Part shown: piece by piece, positions 54,101-61,700 of the stretch
How positions within the stretch are numbered: the first letter of the stretch is position 1
Layout: each line of letters opens with the position of its first letter
DNA from: G963667975 sp963677395
GTDB lineage: Bacteria > Bacteroidota > Bacteroidia > Bacteroidales > G963667975
NCBI GenBank assembly: GCA_963677395.2
Contig: OY781965.2
Location: 1,116,001-1,180,000 of the forward strand
Length of the DNA: 64,000 nt
Reading direction: 5' to 3'
Position numbers and translations under genes: made by a program
Notes under the pieces: model-generated
Seen by the model: the letters and a program-made list of their open reading frames with translations, nothing else
The model's database searches: none
What the model was told of the DNA's origin: nothing

Positions 54101-54404
54101 CAGACCCGGATCCAAGAGATCCCATTGCTCTATCTGTACTTGCTGTAGTTCCATAACTTTTTCTGCCTCCAGAGTTAGAACCTCCATTGTCAATAGCATA
54201 GGTAGTTCCGGTTGCTGTTGATTGCCAAAACCAATTAGCAATAGATGAATTATCAGTCCAGGTACTTGTGGCGCCTGATGATGCTAATGTATTGAAATCC
54301 TGAGAATAAGATCCTGATGAATTCATCAAAACCTGCGCACTTACTATTTCTGTCTGAAAGAGATAAAACATGAATAGTAAAAATGTGAATAACAGTTTTT
54401 TCAT
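51141..54404 (-). CDS. Secreted protein ending in a dockerin-like EF-hand module, no T9SS tail
   Basis: 1,087 residues with a signal peptide (LLFTFLLFMFYLFQTEIVSA). Residues about 25-235 are a beta-sandwich domain common before surface proteins in this phylum (YSQDFNTLASSGATSTW, LSIDDITITW). About 240-335 looks like the PF07550 type (FTDDATWRAAITSV, TASGYLP-like end). Ig-like strands and a variable central region follow. The last ~190 residues match the end of the 58749 protein: NGTCEISGIPS, NSYYIVIKQRNHIETWSSNP, then two EF-hand-like loops DVNNDGLIDGSD and DVNQDGLVDGSD. This tandem pattern is that of type I dockerins. No Por-type sorting domain is present, so either this module or a partner protein holds it at the surface. 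Confidence 0.8.
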   Translation of the reverse strand: MKKLLFTFLLFMFYLFQTEIVSAQVLMNSSGSYSQDFNTLASSGATSTWTDNSSIANWFWQSTATGTTYAIDNGGSNSGGRKSYGTTASTDRAMGSLGSGSATVAYGILLKNTSGGTITDIKISYTGEQWRNGGNTTVQPLSFFYKTSTSAITDLTPSSNTNWTSFTSLNFSSLINTATATALDGNASANKTIFTNIPITGITINNDEYLMLRWQDVNDVGNDHGLSIDDITITWTISNATTPPSLTANTTNNSVDNSFDISFTDDATWRAAITSVNIGSSALTQGTDYEILPGILRLKPQGSNPLLTTSGSKSINITATGYLPATVTQEINSGVISLTNSTVNISGLFNTGVSRTVTATAKDQYSNAITGYQFKYDFSYINNNATTPEIYTIDSKQYTSNSTDSLFTNLTGSNGSATLSVAIPVIVDPNDGFSLQIQLNDGAANIGNLLSFTKLPPEITLTCSDPATTILYPSSSKNLIYQAKVVVVNDSSRLTSLNVNLSGSYTSTSIKSYGFKLIYSSNSTLDASDTPIDSVSSSATGSGELLHFINVSKNFTVGTAYLFITVDIETNPILNETFIAFISGNSNFNFGSNPSYGTGSFTAGLGHTIKPNPTMTELVVPKYFGAKTASSANTNRTPFAVCLKFENLIPNTTYNLKSGIDLTTAAATSFGAGQMWDGSAFSTNNLANAFTTNNDGNSAPVWIFLQPTGNASRFGGGQMHNIRIGVYTGATAPGSPTFVGTKTITTLDIASTPITTDTTDDGAFLYGTSPLSAGKYILVYDNESGTGDPLYAYQIRTSAPTQSTQTSLPREIDSVFMQAGTTIEGNWVAVIPGMYSGFTGVKRIESRNADNTVYAYNIDADGIWPSGANTSTALRKDVITITETDAKLDPNPFKTLNINALLQGSYDASISAMRAAVDDLGNFMFSPTITDTITIELRDANDPTINIATFSGAILNTNGTCEISGIPSILNNSYYIVIKQRNHIETWSSNPISFGASTINYDFTTDANKAYGDNQMEIAPGIFAIYGGDVNNDGLIDGSDLSDVQNDSNNFTIGYTVTDVNQDGLVDGSDLSMIQNNSNAFISIMTP

Positions 54405-54892
54405 TGCTTTTATGTTTTTAAAATTTTTGTAATCGAATGATTAAATTCTATTTGGCTCTATATGCGGAATGTTAAAAATATGCTACAGAGCTTGTAAAAA
54501 TACAAAAAATTAAAGCTACATGTGAAAAAATTAACAGATTTTATAGTTGCCTTATCAAATTATATTTTTGAAGCATGAAATTAAACAAATGAAGCATTTG
54601 AACGCTTAAGTTGAGTATATACAATTGGTTATGATATGTAGTATTGAAGCAATACATTTTTATTATAATTTATTTATTCAGTAAATATATTAATGAAAAA
54701 AGTGGTTATTGATAATTATATAATATAAATAAAAGATGATTAAATTATGTATAAATGAATTCCAAATTAGTCCGAAGTTATTCAGTTATAATGCAAATGG
54801 ATTAAAAGTGTTAAGTTAAATCGGGAGAGAGGATTACCTGTGACATTTTTTAAATTGATATTAGATGGCTGTAATTATCACTTTGGTAAATA
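54405..54892. other. AT-rich intergenic region
   Basis: No coding signal or RNA gene was seen in this 488-base stretch. It contains the weak third copy of the R1/R2 repeat core at 54765-54783. It is limited on the right by the terminator at 54893. Confidence 0.5.
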
Positions 54893-54928
54893 AAAAAGGC
54901 GATTGTTAAAATAAACAATCGCCTTTTT
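54893..54928 (-). terminator. Terminator of the PID-CTERM protein gene
   Basis: A perfect 15-bp stem AAAAAGGCGATTGTT with its complement around AAAATA, ending in a U-run on the minus strand, 17 bases after the stop. Confidence 0.85.
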
Positions 54929-54944
54929 GTTAAATAGAGATTTT

Positions 54945-55190
54945 CTATTCAGCTTTTTTCCACTGGTAAACTTTATTGCCACCATAAGCAGCACCTAGTA
55001 CCAATAAAATAGAAAGACCTCCATCAATAGGAGCAGCGCCACCACCAATAGGGCCTGAACCTCCCGGAGCACCAACCGGTGTAGCTCCACCTGAGCCTGC
55101 GCCTCCTGGATGTGGGGGTTGTGCCATCGACAATACGGGTGCTAATGCCAAAAAGGCTACTACACTTGCAATACGAATCATTTTTTTCAT
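54945..55190 (-). CDS. Small PID-CTERM sorting-domain protein
   Basis: 81 residues. The signal peptide is MKKMIRIASVVAFLALAPVL with cleavage near SMAQ. A short proline/glycine-rich spacer (PHPGGAGSGGATPVGAPGG) follows, and then the tail APIDGGLSILLVLGAAYGGNKV. PIDGG, a hydrophobic segment and a short basic end together define the PID-CTERM tail of Bacteroidota. After processing almost nothing but the Gly/Pro spacer would remain, so it may be a small surface or matrix peptide. It lies between two large surface-protein genes of the island and has its own terminator. Confidence 0.82.
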   Translation of the reverse strand: MKKMIRIASVVAFLALAPVLSMAQPPHPGGAGSGGATPVGAPGGSGPIGGGAAPIDGGLSILLVLGAAYGGNKVYQWKKAE

Positions 55191-55226
55191 ATTCTTTATA
55201 TTTAGTATTTTAAATGTGATGTATGA

Positions 55227-55261
55227 ATTAAGTTGAGGTTGGAAAACAACCTCAACTTAAT
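55227..55261 (-). terminator. Terminator of the 55270-58671 gene
   Basis: A perfect 15-bp stem ATTAAGTTGAGGTTG with its complement around GAAAA, eight bases after the stop on the minus strand. Confidence 0.85.
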
Positions 55262-55269
55262 CTTTGATT

Positions 55270-58200
55270 TTAGTGAATAAATACTTTTTGAGTATAGGTT
55301 TTTCCACTGGTAATTACTTTCACAAAATAATATCCTGTTTCAACATTCAGACTAATTCTGCTTTCGGTACCCGTTTTTACAATTTGTTGACCTAAAGCAT
55401 TCATGATTTGAATTTCACGGATAGTTTCATTGCCTTTGTTTGTTACAAATACATCGTTGTTGTGAGAGAAGATAACCAGATTATCCGCGTTGTTTGAGTT
55501 GATTCCGGATGTAGCAGCAAAGAGAACCGTGAAACGATTTGCATTGTCACCGGTGTTTGCAGTAAAATTGTAAACAGGATTCTGACTCATGTTGATCGTT
55601 TGGTTTGTTTTGCTGTCAATCAGATAAACGGTAGTATTAACGGTGAAGCTGTTCAGTTCGGAAGCAGTGATCGTGTAATTGCCATCAGCACCAACTTCTA
55701 AATTCATCGGAACAGAAACGCTTGTATTTGGGATAAGTTCTGATAACGAATTGATAGAAAGTTTATCTCCATTTACAACGGTGTACATTTGAGGAGCATC
55801 GCTTGAACCCATTAATTTACGGCTGTCAAATTTGAAGTCATAATTATTGGTAGCGTTGCTGTTAAATGTAATCACGGTTTCATCACCCAGGTTATTTCCT
55901 TGTACATTCAAACGTAAGATGTTTGCAGGGGTACTCTTTACTAATGGAGTTGAATTATGTAGTCTGCATGCATCCATAAATGTATAGTTTCCAGCTACAG
56001 TAACATCTGCAAAGAACCCTTGATTAGCAGGGATTATATTTGTAGCACCGAATTGTCCAAAATGAATTTGTGCATTATAGGTTGAATATTGACCAATAGC
56101 TTGATTCCATGTATAGAAAGAGGAAGCTTGAGGATTTAACGTATAAAGAACATCTAGGTCAATTGCTGATGGATATGGGTTTCCAAGTAAGTTAAATCCC
56201 CAACCACCATATAAACCAGTGTTCATTAATACAGGTACAGAAACAGGACCATAATTCAGACTGCCTTTAAATGTTGCAGTTGCAATTCCGTTATCAGCCC
56301 AAATAGAATATCCTTTACCGTTGGCAAGAACATAATCTCCATTTGTAGTACCTGCCCATGTTCCGTTATTGTTGAATATCTGAAGATAAACAGGAGGTAA
56401 GTTGTTGTTGTAGAATGAATTTGCTTTTGCGCCATTTGCAGATGTTGACATCAGATGCCATGCATTCGGAGTGATGGTACGTTTAGCCTGAGTTAAACCT
56501 GTAACAGTTAACATGTCATTTCCAAGGATAGAAGCACCGTTTTCAACAGTTAAGCTTGCAACAGTAACAGCTCCTGTAATTGTAAGATTTCCTGAAATTA
56601 CAGCATTGTCTATTGCACTTGGAATTCCATTATTCCAACGGGCAGCATCAGTCCAATTACCAGTACCCGTAAATGTAGATGTAATAGGACCAGCAGGAGT
56701 AACAGTCATTGTAATCGTATTTGAAGTGGCAGTAGCTGAAGTAACACATGAAAGGTCTGATGTCATAATAACATAAACTTCGTCATTGTTAGCAGGAGCA
56801 AATGAATAAGCACCACTTAAAGTAGTTGCTAAACTTCCGTTAACATAATATGCATAGGAAGGAGTCCCTCCGTTAGTTGGTGTTGGAGTAAAAGTAACAG
56901 ATGTACCTGCAGTTACTGATAAATGATTGGCAATTAATGATACCTGTGGAGTTACAGGCGCAACTGGAGCAGCTACAACGTCAGCACTGGCAACGCTGGT
57001 ACAAGTACCAACAGTTTGAGTAACAGTATAAGTACCGGCAGCAACATTGTTTAAATTAGCAACAGCCGGAGTCCAGTCAAAAGAAGCACCAGCTTCACCA
57101 TTGGTGATAGTGAATGCAGAATTACCGCAAGTATTATTAACGGTTACTACAGGTTGAGCAGGAACTGCTAAAGGAGCAGCCACAACGTCAGCACTGGCAA
57201 CGCTGGTACAAGTACCAACAGTTTGAGTAACAGTATAAGTACCGGCAGCAACATTGCTTAAATTAGCAACAGCCGGAGTCCAGTCAAAAGAAGCACCAGC
57301 TTCACCATTGGTAATAGTGAAAGCAGAATTACCGCAAGTATTATTAACGGTTACTACAGGTTGAGCAGGAACTGCTAAAGGGGCAGCCACAACGTCAGCA
57401 CTGGCAACGCTGGTACAAGTACCAACAGTTTGAGTAACAGTATAAGTACCGGCAGCAACATTGCTTAAATTAGCAACAGCCGGAGTCCAGTCAAAAGAAG
57501 CACCAGCTTCACCATTGGTAATAGTGAAAGCAGAATTACCGCAAGTATTGTTAACGGTTACTACAGGTTGAGCAGGAACTGCTAAAGGAGCAGCTACAAC
57601 GTCAGCACTGGCAACGCTGGTACAAGTACCAACAGTTTGCGTAACAGTATAAGTACCGGCAGCAACATTGCTTAAATTAGCAACAGCTGGAACCCAGTTA
57701 AAGGTAGCACCAGCTTCACCATTGGTAATGGTGAAAGCAGAATTACCGCAAGTATTATTAACGGTTACCACAGGTTGAGCAGGGGCAGCCGTTACATTAA
57801 CATCAACAGATGCACAAGTTGAATAATTTGTACCATTTTCCCAACGAGCATAATAGGTAGTGTTTGAAGTTGGTTTTGCAATAGTTAACGGAGTACCTGC
57901 TCCAACAGGAGTTCCACCACATGAAGCAGAGTACCATGCTAAAGTTGTACCACTACCACCAGTTGCTGTTAAGGTAATATTTCCACTTGCATTTGAGCAG
58001 AAATTGTTTACATCAACATTTGCTACAGTTGGAGCAGTTGGACCTGATGGAGTGTTAAGGGTTGGGTTAGTTAAGTTTGAAACAATATGCCAGCCAATTA
58101 CTGTGGCATTTGTGATTGGCTGAGTTAAGTTAACAGTTGTAGCTCCAATATTGTGAAATACTTTAGTTGGATAAGGCGCATTTGTTAAGTTGATAGAAAG

Positions 58201-58671
58201 ATTTGCTTTTTCATTTAGCGCAAAGTCAACAGTATTAGTCAAAGTAATAGTTAAAAGTTTTTGTTCACCATCGGCTTCATTTATAACTAAAGCGCCCTCA
58301 CCTGGTCCTGCTTTAGGACTAACTTTAACTACATTTCTAACAGTGCCTGTTGTGGGAATAAAGATAGTTGGAGGTCTCATATTAGTAGGAAGAATTGAAC
58401 CTGTAAAGTCCATTGCAGCAGTAATAACACCTCCATTAACAATGTTATTATTAAAAACAACTCCTATTTGAAATTGGAATAAGTCAATTGGAATTGTTGG
58501 ATCAGTTGCTTTAAGGTAAACATCAAATTTGTAAACTTTTGAAGATACCCTCACATCATTTTTAAGTTCCAATGTATAAGTTGGGTACGCCGAATTGAAT
58601 GGATGTACCGCATATACAATACTTGTTAGTAAAAAAACAAGTAGAAATAAAATGCTTAATGGTTTTCTCAT
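55270..58671 (-). CDS. Secreted protein: cohesin-like module, Ig-like and 69-residue repeats, T9SS type A tail
   Basis: 1,133 residues from the ATG at 58671 (MRKPLSILFLLVFLLTSIVYA, a signal peptide). The longer reading frame starting at 58722 would run through the hairpin at 58709-58737, so it is rejected. Residues about 25-205 are the module shared with the 46552 protein (YTLELKNDVRVSSKVYKFDV, FQFQIGVVFNNNIVNGG, NAPYPTKVFHN). An Ig-like domain (NNFCSNASGNITLTA, YYARWENG) comes next. Four almost identical 69-residue repeats (VTVNNTCGNSAFTITNGEAG in each) follow at about 296-571. Then come a beta region with SLTVENGASILGN and a long beta-helix-like part. The T9SS type A tail ends it (QIMNALGQQIVKTG, VETGYYFVKVI, KVFIH). 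Confidence 0.87.
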   Translation of the reverse strand: MRKPLSILFLLVFLLTSIVYAVHPFNSAYPTYTLELKNDVRVSSKVYKFDVYLKATDPTIPIDLFQFQIGVVFNNNIVNGGVITAAMDFTGSILPTNMRPPTIFIPTTGTVRNVVKVSPKAGPGEGALVINEADGEQKLLTITLTNTVDFALNEKANLSINLTNAPYPTKVFHNIGATTVNLTQPITNATVIGWHIVSNLTNPTLNTPSGPTAPTVANVDVNNFCSNASGNITLTATGGSGTTLAWYSASCGGTPVGAGTPLTIAKPTSNTTYYARWENGTNYSTCASVDVNVTAAPAQPVVTVNNTCGNSAFTITNGEAGATFNWVPAVANLSNVAAGTYTVTQTVGTCTSVASADVVAAPLAVPAQPVVTVNNTCGNSAFTITNGEAGASFDWTPAVANLSNVAAGTYTVTQTVGTCTSVASADVVAAPLAVPAQPVVTVNNTCGNSAFTITNGEAGASFDWTPAVANLSNVAAGTYTVTQTVGTCTSVASADVVAAPLAVPAQPVVTVNNTCGNSAFTITNGEAGASFDWTPAVANLNNVAAGTYTVTQTVGTCTSVASADVVAAPVAPVTPQVSLIANHLSVTAGTSVTFTPTPTNGGTPSYAYYVNGSLATTLSGAYSFAPANNDEVYVIMTSDLSCVTSATATSNTITMTVTPAGPITSTFTGTGNWTDAARWNNGIPSAIDNAVISGNLTITGAVTVASLTVENGASILGNDMLTVTGLTQAKRTITPNAWHLMSTSANGAKANSFYNNNLPPVYLQIFNNNGTWAGTTNGDYVLANGKGYSIWADNGIATATFKGSLNYGPVSVPVLMNTGLYGGWGFNLLGNPYPSAIDLDVLYTLNPQASSFYTWNQAIGQYSTYNAQIHFGQFGATNIIPANQGFFADVTVAGNYTFMDACRLHNSTPLVKSTPANILRLNVQGNNLGDETVITFNSNATNNYDFKFDSRKLMGSSDAPQMYTVVNGDKLSINSLSELIPNTSVSVPMNLEVGADGNYTITASELNSFTVNTTVYLIDSKTNQTINMSQNPVYNFTANTGDNANRFTVLFAATSGINSNNADNLVIFSHNNDVFVTNKGNETIREIQIMNALGQQIVKTGTESRISLNVETGYYFVKVITSGKTYTQKVFIH
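56957..57784 (-). repeat. Four near-identical 207-bp coding repeats
   Basis: In-frame copies of 207 bases (69 residues) within the 55270-58671 gene, at about 56957-57163, 57164-57370, 57371-57577 and 57578-57784. The copies differ by only a few bases; the copy nearest the N-terminus differs most (GATFNWVPAV instead of GASFDWTPAV). The spacing was checked from GCAGGAACTG at 57158 and 57365. Confidence 0.88.
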
Positions 58672-58708
58672 AATTGTGTATATTAAGTTAATATAGGTTT
58701 TTAAAAAA

Positions 58709-58737
58709 TAGTGCATGAGCAATTAGCTCATGCACTA
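58709..58737 (-). terminator. Terminator of the 58749 gene
   Basis: A perfect 12-bp stem TAGTGCATGAGC with its complement around AATTA, 12 bases beyond the stop of the gene at 58749. Confidence 0.8.
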
Positions 58738-58748
58738 ATATTAATGAA

Positions 58749-61700
58749 TTAAGGATACATTTCGCTTACAAAAGCATTTGAGTTATTTTGTACAATTGAC
58801 AAATCGCTACCATCAGTTAAACCATCGCCATTAACATCAGACAAAACATAACCGACTGTGAAATTGTTTGATTCATTTTGTACATCAGATAAATCACTTC
58901 CATCAACCAATCCATCCTGATTTACATCACCACCCCAAATAGCATATATGCCAGATGATACTTCAACCATATTATCGCCGTATGCTTGAGAATAAGATGT
59001 TGTAAAGTCATAATTAATAGCTTCTGAAGTAAAGGATACAGGATTGGCACTCCATGTCTGTATAGAATTACGATGTTTAACAACAATGTAATATGATCCA
59101 TTTAGAGTAGCTTGAATACCTGTAATTTGACAAGTTCCATCTGTGTTTAGGTTTTTACCTGTAAATGAGGCAACTACGTCACTAGTATTAATAGCATCGT
59201 GTAGTTCGACATTAATAATATCAGCAACCTGAGCACTATATACGGGAACGCTGTTTTCGTCAACAACAGGAATCATTTCATTGGTTCCTGCGTCAAAAAG
59301 ATTTTGTAGGTAAGCTTTCAGATTCAACGTTTTTGAAGCTTCAACTTCGTAAGCGCCGATTGTTGGTGCCAGGAAGTTTCTGTCGTTGTTAGCGATATCT
59401 TTCGTGTAACCTACAATAGGAGTTGCAGCACCTACAGCTGGTGATGAACCTTGTGGGGTTAAATCGGTAGCTGAAGTGAATAAAGGATCACCACTAACAG
59501 AGTTTGCATCAAAGGTTGAAGCTGTTTTCCAATCAGCAAATGTGTACTTAACAGCATTATTATATGCAACAGTATCATTGCCAGTGTAGAGCAGGTTGTA
59601 ATTGCTTGTTACTGCAGTTAAACTGTTAATTCCTAATGCGAAGTTCAGATAAGCTCCACCGCTACGGGTATTTGAAAGAATATTATTTTTCAAATTAACA
59701 GCATTGGTTGTTGCTCCGGTTGCACTTCTGTAGAAAGCAAATGTTTTGCTTACACCTGTTGCAGTACCACTGATAGAGATAGTATTGTAATAATAATTAT
59801 TCGTTACAGCATCAGTTGATACATTATTAATACCATAAACTGTTGCTTCAGTTGGAATTCCATTACCTAAATTGATAACATTATTGTAGAAGGTAGCACT
59901 GGCCGTACTTTGGTAAATGCCGTTTACTACAGGAGCATTTAATCCTGTACCTGTACCTGTTGCTTTAATATCATAAATTTTATTATTTGAAATAGTTGAA
60001 CCGCTAACATTGCCACTGATTATTAAACCAGCAACACTATAGGCAGAAGTTCCTGTATTCGTGCTCGCAATATTATAGATAGTATTTCCGTCTATAATAT
60101 TACCTCCTGTGTTGGAGTTGCTTAGCAAAATACCTACAGGTAAGAAAGAATATGCAACACCACTACCATTTGCTTTGAGATCATGAATAATATTCTTCTT
60201 TAAGATCAATTTTCCGGTAGTTATAGAACTATAAACACCGGCAGTACGGTCTCCACTAGCGCTATAATAAGAAATATGACTAATGAGGTTGTTTTGAACA
60301 TTATAAGTGCCTCCCAGTGAGTTGTTCATATAAATAATCCCATTATCATATCCATTACGAATTGTATCAGCAGAAGTTGCTCCGCCTCCAAAGGTATTTC
60401 CTGTAACAGTACCAACATCAATGCTGCCTCCTGTCATAGATAATCCAAATACACCAGTAGTACTACCTGTGCTTGTTGTACCAAGGTTCGAAATGATATT
60501 TCCTTGAACCTGAGTTGCATAAGTTGTGGTGCTATCAACAGATAATTCTATTGCAGTTATCCCTTTTGTAGTTGCGAAGGCATTACCTCCTCTTGCAGAA
60601 TTAGAACCGCCAATACTATTTCCATTAACAATATGACTATTACCATTAGTTCCTGTTAAAATGGAGATACCTCTTAGTGCGGTAGTTCTGGCTGCTGTCT
60701 GGTAAATGTAATTGTTCGATACGTTCCATGCACTTCCGTTAGTTGCTGTTACCGAAACACCACTTGTGGTGAAATTCACCAGATGGTTGTTTGTAATGGT
60801 ATTATTTGAATTAAACAGACCTGTTGTACTAGATGAGTAAATCAGGTTCGCAGGAACTAAGCCAGACAGCGTGTTCCTGATAGAGTCATTCGTAATAGCA
60901 TTATTACTGTTTCCGGTACTTGCTGTTGAAGTACTAAAGAAAATAACACCATTTGAACTTGAGGTGGTAGCACCTTCAATAATACTATTTGTAATGGTAT
61001 TATTTGTTGCTCCATTGAGGAATGTAAATGTTGGATTGCTTGTATTTAAATTTCTGAATCTTAAATACATACCACTTCCGCCTGATGCTCCGTCAATTGT
61101 TACCCGATCAGTACCGTCTAAACGAATCATTCCGGTTGCAACAGTTCCGAGGATTAATTTCGGAGTAGCATTTGCAGGTTGAATCTTAATAGTGTAGTTT
61201 CCAACTCCGCCTTCATTTGTTTGGTTTAGAGCCACTGCTCCGTTTTCCCAAATTGTGTCTGAAGTAATGTTTACGATAATATTACCAGTGATAATATTAC
61301 TGTTTACAAATTTGAAGAAACCACTATCAGCATTCGCTGTAAGATCACGGAAAGTATTTCCTGCACCAACGTTATACGTACCATTAACTTTTAATGCAAT
61401 TCGATAGAAGTTTATTGACCCACTTACAGGGAAGTTCGCTGCAGAAAGATCCACACTGCTCGGAGCAGTTGTAAATGTAGCAATATTTGCACCTATATTT
61501 GGAGTTCCAATCATATCTTGTGCAATCACAAAGTATTGAATAGTATCTGTTGGGTTTACTCCATTGTACAATAAGTTGTAATCAAGATTAAAGTTAAATG
61601 GGCTTGTGGTATTGCTGGCTTCAGCATATTTCCATCCATCCGTAGAATTCAAATTATCTACATATGTATTTGCATTTGCAGTTTTCTTGAAATAAACTCT

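Noticed and set aside
56957..57784. CRISPR array from regularly spaced repeats
   Set aside because: The repeat unit is 207 bp, contiguous and in frame with no spacers, and it encodes a 69-residue domain.
58672..58722. Longer start for the 55270 gene (58722)
   Set aside because: It would put the terminator hairpin of the upstream gene inside the coding sequence and bury the signal peptide.
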